A stretch of 64,000 bases of DNA from Amyelois transitella (lineage: Eukaryota > Arthropoda > Insecta > Lepidoptera > Pyralidae): contig NC_083526.1 of the NCBI RefSeq assembly GCF_032362555.1, positions 5,166,001 through 5,230,000 on the forward strand, in the 5' to 3' direction. The notes beneath the pieces were generated by a model. That model saw nothing but the letters and a program-made list of their open reading frames with translations, did no database searches and was not told where the DNA came from. A program made the translations under genes and the position numbers. Shown here in pieces: positions 41,911-52,230 of the stretch (position 1 is the stretch's first letter; the number at the start of each line of letters is the position of its first letter).

Positions 41911-44611
41911 CAGTAGTAGAGTCCTGTAACAAGTTAGCGCTCTTAGGGACTCGTTTCAAGCGAGACTTAGCAACAGGTCCGCGTTTCTTAGAGGTGTATA
42001 TATGTATAGGTAAGTCTGCTAGTACTTTGTCGTGGGTGTAACGTGCGGCTAACTTTTGACGGCTAGCAAATGGGTTTTTTATGAAAACTTGTTGCTCCGG
42101 GGCATATTCTACTTCGGGTTCTCGGGTCTTATTCCTATTTTCTATGAGTTTAGATCTTTCAGCAAGGGCAGAGTCATTAATTAATTCATACAATTTTCTT
42201 ATCTGATCTCTATGGTTCTGAATGTACTGTTGCATTAAGATTGGGGTCAAGTCAACGTCAGTAGGGTCTCTGGGGTCCAAATGTCCTAATATTACGTCAT
42301 AAGGTCTACACTTAGTGAATGAATGGACTGAACTGTTATAGGCAAGAATCGCGTATGGCATTAGATTAATTATATGTTCATCATGTTTTTGAAGCCGTAG
42401 AATGCGGAGATGTTCCAGTAGGGTTTGATGTAAGCGTTCAATATTCCCGTTATCACTAGGCGAATGAGCTAACGTTTTATGATGTACTATTTTATGAAGT
42501 TTAACAAACTCAGTGAACATCTGGTTAGTAAATTCTGTGCCTTGATCAGTAACTATGGTGAGAGGAAGGCCATGATGAGTGCAAAATGTTAATAAGGCTT
42601 GTATTACACTAATCGCAGTTCCATCTCTTAGTAGGTAGGCCTGTGCGTACTTAGAGAAAACGTCTATAATGGTAAGATATTTCTCAGATTGAGCGGTAAA
42701 AAGATCCATATGGACTATTTCAAAAGGTTTAGTGGCAGGTGGTACAATGCAAAACTGAGGTCTGATTGGATTGCGTTCATATTTAGCCTGGCCACAGATA
42801 GTACAGTTATTAATGAATTTAGTTATATGATCTCTTAACTTAGGCCAGTAATATTTAGTAGATAAAGATAAGTAACACTCATTTATCCCACGATGGTTCG
42901 TTTTACCTTCGTGGTAGTGTTTAATTAGTTCCTGTTGGTGGAGATAGTCCTTAACATTTTCTATTTCTTTTTTGCACAATACTAGATTCATGGAAGAGCT
43001 TTTAAACTTATCTTGTAATATGGGCACAATAGCGTACATACCAAGAGGAGGAGTTATTAATAAAGCTGTTTTTACTTTAGGATTTACGTATTCTTTTATT
43101 GCGTTAACAAGATCTTCTTCTATGTTAGATTCAGAAAGTTGTACGGATGTCCGAGTGTGGGTGTCAAATGGTTTAATAACAGTCGGTTTCCTTTTAATAT
43201 CACCTACGATAGTAAGACAAAGCTGCCTATTGAATTTATTAAGAGGCTCGTCTGTAATGGGCACTTCGAGTATAGGATGTTCTTGGCTCGTATGTGCAGT
43301 TACGGTAGATGAATTACTTAAAGAAGGAGCCTTTTCAGTGGGGTTACCTACAAGAGAACCTAACTCTTCGTTATAGATTTCTACACGAGAGAGGGCATCT
43401 GCATTGGTGTTATATTTGCCCTTTTTATATATAACCGAATAGTCATATTCGCTGAGCTTGAGGCGCCAACGAGTTAATCTGGAGTTAGGCTCCTTTAAGT
43501 TCATAATCCACTGGAGTGGTTTATGATCTGTGTAAATTTTGAACTTGCGCCCAAAAAGATACGGCCTGAAATATTTTGTGGCCCAAACAATTGCCAGGAG
43601 TTCTTTTTCAATGGTGCTGTAATTCATCTCACTCTCATTTAGAGTACGAGACGCATAAGATATAGGTTTATCAGAACCTATGGGTCCTTGAGAGAGGACA
43701 GCTCCTATAGCTACATTCGAAGCATCCGTAGTTAAAATAAATTCCTTAGTAAAGTCTGGGTATCTAAGTACAGGGTCATTTGTCAGTAATGTCTTACATT
43801 TTTCAAAGCAGTTAGTATATTCGGAGTCTAGTGTGATTTTACAACCCTTTTTTAAACATTTAGTGAGAGGTTTCGTAATACGTGCGAAGTCGGGAATGAA
43901 TTTGCGATAATAGCCTAAGAGGCCAAGAAATTGCTTTATCTCCTTCGGTGTCCTGGGTAAGGGGTACTTTTGGATAGCAGCTATTTTATCAGGGTTAGGC
44001 TTAATACCTTCACCACTGATTATATGTCCAAGATATGCGGTTTCTAGTTTGAGAAATTCGGACTTATCCATCTGTATCTTAAAATTGGACTCTCGCAGTC
44101 TCTGGAAAACTTTCTCTAGATTTGTTACGTGCTCCTGAAGGGAAGTACTAAAGACTACGATATCATCCAAATAAACTAAGCAGATAACGTTCTGAAGGCC
44201 GCGGAGGACATTGTCCATTACCCGCTGAAAAGTGGAAGGGGAATTCTTCAGTCCCATGGGCATACGAAGAAATTCAAAGTGTCCGTGTTCGACGTTAAAA
44301 GCGGTCTTAGGGATATCTTCTGGATTCATTTCTACCTGGTAAAATCCTGATGCTAAATCTAGAGTAGTGAAATATTGGCATTTTCCAAGCTTATCAAGGA
44401 CATCTGAAATATTGGGGATAGGGTATTTGTCGTCTATAGTCTTCTCATTCAATTTACGAAAGTCAACCACGAGACGCCATTTCTTTTTACCGGAAGCATC
44501 GGCTTTCTTTGGAACTACCCAAATAGGCGAGCTCCATGCTGAGTCTGAGGGCCTGATGATGCCTTGCTCCAGCATCTTAGTTATCTGATCACTTACTTCT
44601 TGTCGGTGCAC
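41864..44611 (-). CDS. pol: Errantivirus Pol: reverse transcriptase, RNase H, integrase
   Basis: 915 codons, continuing the frame of the protease part upstream after one stop codon. RT motifs run in order: WRLVVDFRKLN (about 46-56), LDLASGF (84-90), FEFLRMPMGLKNSP and the catalytic YLDD (147-150). RNase H starts near TTDASNVAIGA (about 300). The integrase has an HHCC zinc-binding region (GKTNHRG...CTICGQ, roughly 560-620) and the D,D-35-E core (HMDLF; TDQGTEF; DNGNIERLHQ). The C-terminal frame overlaps env. The enzyme copies the genomic RNA and integrates the product in the nucleus. The listed ATG is not a natural start: Pol is normally made as a Gag-Pol fusion. The key residues look intact. 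Confidence 0.93.
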   Translation of the reverse strand: MHRQEVSDQITKMLEQGIIRPSDSAWSSPIWVVPKKADASGKKKWRLVVDFRKLNEKTIDDKYPIPNISDVLDKLGKCQYFTTLDLASGFYQVEMNPEDIPKTAFNVEHGHFEFLRMPMGLKNSPSTFQRVMDNVLRGLQNVICLVYLDDIVVFSTSLQEHVTNLEKVFQRLRESNFKIQMDKSEFLKLETAYLGHIISGEGIKPNPDKIAAIQKYPLPRTPKEIKQFLGLLGYYRKFIPDFARITKPLTKCLKKGCKITLDSEYTNCFEKCKTLLTNDPVLRYPDFTKEFILTTDASNVAIGAVLSQGPIGSDKPISYASRTLNESEMNYSTIEKELLAIVWATKYFRPYLFGRKFKIYTDHKPLQWIMNLKEPNSRLTRWRLKLSEYDYSVIYKKGKYNTNADALSRVEIYNEELGSLVGNPTEKAPSLSNSSTVTAHTSQEHPILEVPITDEPLNKFNRQLCLTIVGDIKRKPTVIKPFDTHTRTSVQLSESNIEEDLVNAIKEYVNPKVKTALLITPPLGMYAIVPILQDKFKSSSMNLVLCKKEIENVKDYLHQQELIKHYHEGKTNHRGINECYLSLSTKYYWPKLRDHITKFINNCTICGQAKYERNPIRPQFCIVPPATKPFEIVHMDLFTAQSEKYLTIIDVFSKYAQAYLLRDGTAISVIQALLTFCTHHGLPLTIVTDQGTEFTNQMFTEFVKLHKIVHHKTLAHSPSDNGNIERLHQTLLEHLRILRLQKHDEHIINLMPYAILAYNSSVHSFTKCRPYDVILGHLDPRDPTDVDLTPILMQQYIQNHRDQIRKLYELINDSALAERSKLIENRNKTREPEVEYAPEQQVFIKNPFASRQKLAARYTHDKVLADLPIHIYTSKKRGPVAKSRLKRVPKSANLLQDSTTDDVQHLSDSSSGDKT

Positions 44612-45477
44612 AAAAGGTTATCTATAACTTTTGGTGTAAATAGGGATTTCATCTGTGGTTCTAATGGAATGTTTTATTTTATTAGTAAAAGTTAACTTTT
44701 CGCCATCGATATAAAAAACGTCAGCATACTGGGCACAAAGAGATAATAAGTTAGCCTTTTCTTCCTCATTAAGATGGTCAGTGCGTAATTTTGACAATAC
44801 TTCCTGCACTCGCGGGCTAGGCGGGCTTGTGTAAACGCCCTCAACGTTAAATAGAGAGGCTTGCACGGGGTTATCTAACGAAAAGACGATGTCATTATGA
44901 GTAGGGTTTTCAACCTCGACTAAACCACGATTATTTTTAACTGTAGTAAGGCATTCATGGATGATGCAATTACATATAAGTTGCTCCTCTACTATGACGT
45001 CACCGTCAGTGGTGTTAAGAGGCATACGAATTATTTTTTTAGTGTTAGCGGGAATTATACCTTCATAAAGATTTACGTTACGGGAATTCAACAATTTGAT
45101 GGGGTTGCTAGCATTTTTTGTATGTAATATTTGCTCTTTAAGATCTATTCGAGCCTCCCATTGGGTAAGGGTGTCTAACCCTACTAACCCATCAAAGTGA
45201 TCATGAAATTTATACACATAAAATTTTATATCTTCAGGAGTTTTCAACTCATTAAAACTAGGTATTAAGATTGAATGTTCGTTTCTTACAGAACCTTGAA
45301 TATTATGTATCTCAAAAGGTTCGTATGTTAATGATACATGGGGGTAGTATTTTTGAATAGCTTCGGGGCTTAAAAGTGATATGTTAGCCCCTGTATCGAT
45401 TAATAGATTCAAAGGGGGGTTCTCTATGTGAATATAAGGTAGGCATCGTTGTGTTTGAAGGTTAATTTCTATTTTGG
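44612..45477 (-). pseudogene. pro: Errantivirus protease and start of pol, ended by an in-frame stop
   Basis: This is the N-terminal part of the same pol frame. An aspartic protease motif (LLIDTGANISLLS) lies near its start. The frame then runs through the linker into the first RT residues. It stops at TAA (44618-44620), and the same frame reopens right after and continues as the RT. Without this codon the frame would be continuous. Translation should begin upstream by -1 frameshifting from gag, so the annotated first codon near 45412 (TTG) is arbitrary. The stop is the only clear break seen in the element; readthrough or a base-call error are alternatives. Confidence 0.85.
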
Positions 45478-46767
45478 CTTTTTTATAATTGCATCCTCCC
45501 GAAAATCCTCATGACAACTTGAGCTAGGGCCTGGCTGAGGCTCCGAAGGCTCTGTCAAAACCGGCAACTCATAAGACGTGTCTGGCTGTGGTTGAGTTTC
45601 ATAGTAGTTAAAGTAATCGTTGTAAGTCGTATCGTAATCGTAATAATCGGGTGTATAGTAGTCATAGGAGTTATCGTAATAGTCATATGTCTCACAGTCA
45701 TTTATATTAACGTCGCGTGATTTAAAATAATTTGTAGGGGGTGGATTTCCAAATTTCGTCCAATCGTGACCGGTTGGAGGCAAATGTCGCGGGACGAAGT
45801 GGCTCACACCACTCATAGGACGTGGGCCCGGGTTACTATTAGGTACATTTCGCGGGGGTTGCCTAAATGCATTACTCTGTGGGCTATAATTAGGTGGTAG
45901 TGCGCGGAACATTTGCTGGGTGCGCGTTGGCATGCGGAAAGGGGGTTGGTTACCCTGGGGGTTAGGCCTAAAATGGGGTTGTACTGGCGGTTGCATATTA
46001 CGTTGAAAATTATTACTGTGTTGACCAAAAGCTGGAAAAGTAAATGGTTTAGGTGTAGAAAAGTTAGGGGTTTGTGCAGGTGGCATATTAAAATTATTTT
46101 TAGGCATAAATAAGGGTTGAAAACCTTTAGGCAAAGCGTTATTATTACGTTGCTGCAAGTACATCACATTTGTTTCCTCCTGCACATATTCTAACGCTTT
46201 CTCAATTGTATCAGGTCGCATACACCTAATGCGGGACCCTAGAGGTTCTCTAAGGCCACGCACAAACGCCTGCATAGTAAGTTTCTTATATAGGGTGCGT
46301 TTGGCTTCAATAGTGGTGTATACGGTCTCATGCAATGTCACATAAGTCATTATAATACTAAAAAGCGATTGACAACGTTCATAAAATTCCTGGGGAGTAC
46401 TTTGCCCTTGAGATTGTAAAGCTAGGTCATTATAGAGGGCTGTTTCATCCCTTTGATCAGAAAAATTATTAATTAACACAGTTCTTATGCCGTTCCAATT
46501 ATCAGGTATGCCATTTGAGTTGATGGTTCTTGCGGCATTACCTGTCACTTTATTGAGAATACCATTTATTACAGACAAATTATTTAACTCAGACCCTGGC
46601 TCAGACCTCACATAGGTTGCAACTAATTGATCACATATACGAATAAATCGTGTTAGAATGTTAGGATTTCCATCAAAATCCGGGACAAGCCGTAAGGCCT
46701 TAAATATAATGTCCGGGTTTAATACTTCGCGCTGAGCCTGATAGGCCTGTTGTGCCTGTTGTTCCAT
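45469..46767 (-). CDS. gag: Errantivirus Gag
   Basis: 432 codons, from an ATG to TAG at 45469-45471. This is the structural protein that forms the particle. The N-terminal half is the helical capsid-like region (VPDFDGNPNILTRFIRICDQ). The middle is rich in Pro, Asn and Phe. The C-terminal part carries tyrosine/aspartate repeats (DYYDYD-type). No CCHC zinc knuckle was seen, which is usual for errantiviruses. It overlaps the pol frame at a slippery heptamer seven bases before its stop codon. The frame is intact. Confidence 0.87.
   Translation of the reverse strand: MEQQAQQAYQAQREVLNPDIIFKALRLVPDFDGNPNILTRFIRICDQLVATYVRSEPGSELNNLSVINGILNKVTGNAARTINSNGIPDNWNGIRTVLINNFSDQRDETALYNDLALQSQGQSTPQEFYERCQSLFSIIMTYVTLHETVYTTIEAKRTLYKKLTMQAFVRGLREPLGSRIRCMRPDTIEKALEYVQEETNVMYLQQRNNNALPKGFQPLFMPKNNFNMPPAQTPNFSTPKPFTFPAFGQHSNNFQRNMQPPVQPHFRPNPQGNQPPFRMPTRTQQMFRALPPNYSPQSNAFRQPPRNVPNSNPGPRPMSGVSHFVPRHLPPTGHDWTKFGNPPPTNYFKSRDVNINDCETYDYYDNSYDYYTPDYYDYDTTYNDYFNYYETQPQPDTSYELPVLTEPSEPQPGPSSSCHEDFREDAIIKKPK
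45478..45484 (-). promoter_or_regulatory. Slippery site for -1 frameshift (gag to pol)
   Basis: A AAA AAG on the minus strand in the gag frame fits the X XXY YYZ rule. A -1 slip places ribosomes in the protease frame (GCC AAA ATA...) and avoids the gag stop. Confidence 0.75.
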
Positions 46768-47096
46768 ATTTAAGTTTCTACGATTATCTAACGAGAGCGC
46801 CCTGCGAGATTGCCTATTGGGCGGTCCCTGAGAACTAGACCTAGGGTAAAAAATCGTGAATATTACTAGGACTTAGGAAATATAGGAAAGTAGCACAAGA
46901 TAGATTTCTAGCGTACTTACAATATCATGTCGACTCGTTACGTATCAATGTCTGGATATCTGGTGGTCGCTTCTCCGGCGGCGTAGTCCTCGAAGTTCGT
47001 TTCGGAGTTTTCGAAAAAGCTTGAGAGCTCAACCAGCGGCGATTGGGAGCACCGATTTTTGGAGTCAGAAAACCGATCGCGCACTGATTTCGAAAA
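46768..47096 (-). other. Errantivirus 5' leader
   Basis: About 330 bases between the primer site and gag. The packaging signal and the env splice donor would be expected here. A GT-rich donor could not be fixed by eye. Confidence 0.5.
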
Positions 47097-47113
47097 TCCT
47101 ACCCACTGCGCCA
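47097..47113 (-). other. Primer-binding site, tRNA-Ser-like
   Basis: Minus strand TGGCGCAGTGGGTAGGA directly follows the 5' LTR, overlapping its last T. It matches the 3' end of insect tRNA-Ser except at two positions, as in the 17.6/TED group. Confidence 0.7.
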
Positions 47114-47426
47114 ATTACGTAGGCCGCAACCGGAGGTCTTAAAAAAAATCAAAGTTTAATATAAAACTTTATTAAAATTAAAGAAATTACAAATTACAAA
47201 CTTAATCTAGGTTCGACCGATGTTAGGAACGAAGTGAAGTATCGGGGGCCCGAAGTCTTGCCGTTTCATCAAGTCACGTATCCAGCCGCGTGCTGCACTG
47301 TCAGCGTTTACTTCAGTTGCATGGAATGTTGAATGTCGCAATCCGTGGTGGCGTGATCTAGTCCGTAGTGCCGTGTGCAAAGTTGGTGATGCGTCAGCAT
47401 ATTGCCTTAGGGATGTCTACGTAACA
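47113..47426 (-). repeat. Errantivirus 5' LTR
   Basis: 314 bp, TGTTACGTAGA...CTACGTAATT on the minus strand. It is followed by the second CACT of the target duplication at 47427-47430. Confidence 0.93.
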
Positions 47427-47663
47427 CACTCGTGATAAATCCACCCGTAACAACCAGTTCAAACCCAAAGCGACGCCGAAGACCACAAAAAGTGATCGAA
47501 AACCGATTACATAGGTACTTTTTCCATTTGATGTATTGCATCCTACTTCCAGCCACAGAGCAAGGAATGCATGCCTCTCGTGACCGTGCTCTGCTCTGTG
47601 TCTCAACCCTTTCGGAATCCTGTAAACGTAGGTGGAATTTAATAAATTTAATAAATACACTTT

Positions 47664-47883
47664 AACAAATTACACATATTGAGTTAGCCTGAAAGTAAGT
47701 TCGAGACTTGTGTTTCGAGCTACTAACTCAACGATACTATATTTTATAATAAATACTTACATAGATAAACATCCAAGACCCAGGCCAATTACAAAAAGTT
47801 CTTTTCTCAAAATGCTCTTACCGGGATTCGATCCCGGGACCTCCGGTGTCACAGACAAGCGTACTACCGCTGTGCCACAGATC
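47664..47883 (-). repeat. SINE-A, near-complete copy
   Basis: Tail at the left, tRNA-like head with 'gattcgatcccggg' at the right. 'cgtactaccgctgtgcca' marks the A-box side. Confidence 0.75.
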
Positions 47884-48050
47884 AAAGTTCAGAAAATCAA
47901 ATTTTACTTAGTGACTGTGAAAAGCGCTTTTTAATCGACTTTACGACCATCCGACAACCGGTTCGATACATTGACATTATCTAGTACTACTCATAGTCCC
48001 CGGTAAATTCAAAGGCCATAAAAACAAGTGATGGCTGCTGTGTAACCCCT

Positions 48051-48161
48051 ATTCACGAACGTTGACAAGACATGTCTTTCCTTCGGTCTCACTCTATCTT
48101 TTAGGTTAACCATAGAGAAAGAGAGCGAGGGAAGATAAATGTCTTATCAATGTTCGTGAAT
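48051..48161. mobile_element. Small MITE with imperfect TIRs
   Basis: 'attcacgaacgttgacaag' at the left and its near-inverse ending 'atgttcgtgaat' at the right form arms of about 28 bp. A partial copy ('caacgttcgtgaataag') lies at 54208-54228. Confidence 0.6.
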
Positions 48162-48485
48162 CAACCCCCTGACCTGAAAATATTACGCACAGCCAAGTAA
48201 CTGCTTACGGTGTACTCTATACGAAGTTATGATAATAATGAAATGTTCACTAACCCACGCACCCTAGCGTGTTTGTTATCAGCCTATCGGAAATAATTTC
48301 GTACGTTTATCGTGTGAACACAAGGTCAGCGTTCAAGTTTTGTTTATAACCAAAAACATTTGGTTTTATGAGTTCAAGTTACGTCCAAGGTTAAGAAAAG
48401 ACCATTTTACTTGCGGATTAAAGAAGCTGTGTCGTTACTGGCTCTTTAGAATAAAACCATTCCACCTTTTCCCCATACATATTAG

Positions 48486-48712
48486 ACTAAAGGCCGCCCG
48501 CGATATCGTCCGCATGAAAACCCTATCAATCCCGCGGGAAGTCTGGGATCTCTCTTTGGAAAAGTAGTCAATGTGTTATTCTAGATCTTCAGCTACCTAC
48601 ATACCAAATTGCATCGTAACCGGTTCAGTAGTTTTTTCGTGAAAGAGTAACAAACATCCATACTGACATCCTGACTTACTCACAAACTTTCGCATTTATA
48701 ATATTAGGAGGA
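48486..48712 (-). mobile_element. Helitron A (Lep1-like) copy, reversed
   Basis: Hairpin side at the left ('aaggccgcccgcgatatcgtccgc', CTAG changed to CTAA). It ends with 'cgcatttataatattagga'. Confidence 0.75.
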
Positions 48713-48713
48713 A

Positions 48714-48862
48714 GTAGGACTATGGGATAGGCTTTTAACTTGGGATGCTCCTTTTAGGCGAAGGGCTAGCAACCTGTCACTATTTGATACTCAATTCCAA
48801 TATAAAGCCATACATCTGAACATGGCCTTTCAGTATTTTCAAAGCTCTGTGGTAGAGACGAA
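48714..48862 (+). repeat. R280 central fragment
   Basis: 'gactatgggataggctttt' to 'cctttcagtattttc'. Both ends are missing. Confidence 0.55.
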
Positions 48863-49002
48863 CTTTAACCGGGGTTGGTACCACGAAAAAAGTACAATTT
48901 TTTATCGGATAAAGGCGTGTCATACTATATAATTCCAACTTTAACCTGCGTAGGTACCACGAAACAACTATTGACTGGAAGAGATCCTCTCATGGGATAA
49001 GT

Positions 49003-49110
49003 CCGCCATTGTTTGATTTGATTTGTTTCTTTTATGACTATGTACTTACTATTTTCTTGTTACTGTGTTAATTTCTATGCAATAAAGATATTACAAACAA
49101 ACAAACAAAA
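49003..49110 (+). repeat. LINE 3' end
   Basis: 'aagtccgccattgtttg', then 'tctatgcaataaagata' and a (CAAA)n tail. Confidence 0.45.
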
Positions 49111-49364
49111 CAATGTGTACGATTTTGACTCGGATAAAGGCGTGTCATATATAAATTGTTTATGTCTCTCTGTCATTTTAATACCATAAAGCGTTTACCG
49201 ACTCTGTTCCCATCTTTCTATCAGGGAATTGAATACGCATACGATACGCTCTGATGTGTAAAGTAAATACATTTTACAAGGTTGGTGAGCAAGCCACTTT
49301 CATTACCAGAGTTACAGAGGTTGATGCGTATGATGGAGGACTGGTACTGTGGGTCACCGGTGCG

Positions 49365-49506
49365 GATACATATAATCACGTCTTTATCCATTGCGGGGTA
49401 GACAGAGGCTTCAATCTCGATACAACTGGAAACCACGTTTTGCTTTCTGATGGAATGGTGATTCAGATAGTAACAAGTTGCTAGACCATTGTATAAGAGA
49501 AGAATC
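49365..49506 (-). repeat. R280 copy, diverged
   Basis: 'ataatcacgtctttatcc' to 'ttgctagaccattgtataag'. Confidence 0.55.
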
Positions 49507-49524
49507 TAACGAGACTAACAATCT

Positions 49525-49640
49525 CAGGTTGGAATCGCTTCGTGTTAAAACATGATTTACCTAATCCAGGATCATTGTTTAAGGCCCCGGGTCTCTGAAG
49601 AGAGGTGAGAATATAACCGGGACTACCAGTCACCTTTTTA
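49525..49640 (+). repeat. SINE-B 3' fragment
   Basis: 'gaatcgcttcgtgttaaaac', 'cctaatccaggatc' and 'agaggtgagaatataaccgg'. Confidence 0.55.
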
Positions 49641-49647
49641 TTTTTGG

Positions 49648-49864
49648 TCGGAGTGGGAAGACCTAGACGAACGTATCTTGATCAAATTGAGGACGTCCTG
49701 GTAAAGAGTCAGGTCAAAAGTACCCGAAACCGCCGAGCTTGCATGAAGAGAGTTATGAATGTGGATAAAGCGAAGGAAGTATGCAGAGATCTTGGCAAGT
49801 GGAAAGAGGTAGTCTCTGCCTACCCCTCCGGGAAAGAGGCGTGATTTTATGTATGTATGTATGT
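49648..49864 (+). repeat. RTE-like LINE 3' end with open frame
   Basis: Second open copy of the GRPRRTYLDQI...YPSGKEA segment with stop and (TATG)n, very close in sequence to 25998-26231. Confidence 0.7.
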
Positions 49865-50140
49865 TTTTATTTTTACGACCAGGGGAAAAAGTCTCCAGGC
49901 TTCTGTAAAAAGTGGTTGCACCAGCATAGGCCTATTGTCCCGGACATGTAAATCTCTCTCTCTCTCATCTTGGCGTGTTGCCAGTTGCACCCTCCGCCAT
50001 TATGATTGCCGGGGCCCGCTTTTCAACTGTTTTCTTTCCACTTTTTCCAGACTACCTAGTCTTCAGGTCTAAGTCCATGTAATTCCAGGATATGTAAGTT
50101 TTCATCTAGCTATGACTACAGATATTATGCATTCCACTGT

Positions 50141-50144
<4 letters not shown>

Positions 50145-50186
<42 letters not shown>
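50145..50186. repeat. Poly(T) run of 42 bases
   Basis: An unbroken T run just left of a reversed SINE-A. It could be a retroposon poly(A) tail. Its length makes the exact count unreliable. Confidence 0.8.
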
Positions 50187-50194
50187 CTTTTTTT

Positions 50195-50421
50195 GGACAA
50201 ATTACACAGATTGAGTTAGCCTCGAAGTAAGTTCGAGACTTGTGTTACGAGATACTAACTCAACGATACTATATTTTATAATAAATACTTATATAGATAA
50301 ACATCCAAGACCCAGGCCAATCAGAGAAAGTTCTTTTCTCATCACGCCCTGGCCGGGATTTGAACCCGGGACCTCCGGTGTCACAGACAGTGCGTACTAC
50401 CGCTGCGCCACAGAGGCCGTC
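50195..50421 (-). repeat. SINE-A, complete copy
   Basis: Reverse copy with the intact head ('gacggcctctgtggcgcagc' on the minus strand) and B-box variant 'GGTTCAAATCC'. Confidence 0.8.
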
Positions 50422-50493
50422 GCATCGTGTTCGATCTTGGATATTTTCAGTTTTAAGTCCATTAACTCGCATATTATTACACTATAGTTAGTT

Positions 50494-50683
50494 TAAGGAA
50501 AAGGCTTATAAACTTGGGATTCTTCTTTTAGGCGATGGCCTAGCAACCTGTCACTTTTTGAATCTCAATTTTATCATTAAGCCAAAAAGCTGAACGTGGC
50601 CTATCAGTCTTTTCAAGACTGTTGGCTCTGTCTACCCCGCAAGGGATATAGAAGTGACTATATTCATATATGTATGTATGTAT
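50494..50683 (+). repeat. R280 copy, 5' truncated
   Basis: From 'aaaaggcttataaacttggg' to a (TATG)n tail. Confidence 0.7.
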
Positions 50684-51039
50684 ACTTAGTTTTATAACAC
50701 CATCATAAACTTACATAACGTAATTTCAGTTATGCCCTTGACCTACGTTAAGTGACATTATCAGCAGATCAAACTACATTCTTAACTGCTGAATTACGCC
50801 TTAAATTAGAAGATTAACTTTTATGTAACTTTTGCGTTTTTAGCCATGTAATGTGTCACACGAGTTATGAAGCAAAAGGTTGAGTATTTATTTTTTTGAA
50901 CTATACTTTTGCTCGCGACTTGGTTCTAGTGGGAATACTCAGGTGTCAAACTTCCGATTATAATTTAGGATCGTGGTCAAAGACGCAGAGGTGAAGATCT
51001 AACCGGAATTCGGGCCAGGCGGAAGAATACTTATAATTC

Positions 51040-51780
51040 TAGTCTTTCTGATTTTAGGGCCTATCCTTAATCCATAAGGCCTATCTCTGAAAGAACTTCT
51101 TCAAATTGGTACTTGTAACAATAACAACCAAGGCACACAAAATACGAGTACAAATCTCTTCCCTCTTTAAGATACCTTTATAAAAGATAAAACATTTAAA
51201 ATTTCTTATCTTCTCGTAAATACATAGCTACATAATTTATCAATAAATAAATTTGCAAAAAGTGCGTAAAGTATTTCTTAAGATAGATTTGGATTATGTC
51301 TCGATGAAATGGAACAAAAAAGTACGCAAATCAAATATTTTCCAATATAAAATATCTCATCACATCAATTCTGCTCCAATAACTCCGAAATGTGATAATA
51401 ATGTACATCAGGCCAGGAAAATAAGCGCCTGAAGTGAAACCCGTCATATCCGTAACATATATATCAGTACTTTCCAAAAGTATAGAAGTATGTGGCGGTT
51501 TGTATTGGTTGACTCAAAATAGTGTTGGGTCGCATAGTTTAGTCTGGTCGCATAGTTGTCGATATATCGATATAAGTTTAATGTGTTTTCGACCGATTTT
51601 TCACATTAAATCAATCTTATGCATTTTAAGGTGTATTAATGTTTTAAATAATAACTGAGTAAAGTAACCAAAAACTACCATTTACCATTGTAAAATTTAT
51701 TAAAAAAAGAAGAAAATTATAAAATGGAATGCTCAAAATGTTTAGAAGTTTTTGCTTGCCCATTTTAAAATATAGCTTAA
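51040..51780. other. AT-rich stretch without recognised gene
   Basis: No family motif in the open frames. A decayed SINE-B piece lies just to the left (50925-51040). Confidence 0.45.
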
Positions 51781-51842
51781 TACATACATACATACATACA
51801 TAAAATCACGCCTCTTTCCCGGAGGGGTAGGCAGAGACTACC
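51781..51842 (-). repeat. RTE-like LINE 3' end, very short
   Basis: (CATA)n, then 'cacgcctctttcccggagg' and 'ggcagagactacctct'. Only the last 40 bases of the element plus tail. Confidence 0.55.
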
Positions 51843-52230
51843 TCTAGCTTAATAATTTCTTAAAATATATTTAATGTAGTTAATTTTAAATCTGAAGATC
51901 AAATGAATTTAATTCTTAAATGAACTCTTCAGGCTATGTCATTACTGTCTTAATGGCGTCTCAGTCAGATTTCCTATAACAATTTCGTCATTAACCCTCA
52001 CAATTATTGCTATTTGAAGGCTTTTAAGGCAACATTAAGGTTTCATCAGGCGTAAAAGGTCATCTCTTTGTAAATATTAACTTAAATTTCTTCCTCGGTT
52101 ATTATAATAATGAAATTTAACAGTTGGATGGCAAAGCTGACAAGCCTTTGTATAATCCTTAATAATGTAAACATATTTACTGATAAATATTGCAAATGCA
52201 TTATAAAATATGTTGTTTATTTATTAAATG

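Larger units (their letters stand above)
39861..47426 (-). mobile_element. Ty3/gypsy errantivirus, 7.57 kb, nearly complete
   Basis: An endogenous LTR retroelement with an envelope gene, similar in layout to the TED/17.6 group of insect errantiviruses. Order in its own sense: 5' LTR, tRNA primer site, gag, slippery site, pro-pol (RT, RNase H, integrase), env, polypurine tract, 3' LTR. The near-identical LTRs and an intact target duplication mean a recent insertion. The pol frame has one in-frame stop (44618-44620), so this copy probably cannot make a full Pol by itself. It separates the cecropin cluster from the repeat-rich right side. Confidence 0.93.

Noticed and set aside
42972..43376. 134-codon plus-strand frame inside pol
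   Set aside because: It is a shadow frame antisense to the errantivirus integrase and RNase H region.
50145..50186. Poly(T) run as a functional signal
   Set aside because: More simply a retroposon poly(A) tail or an assembly-length artefact.
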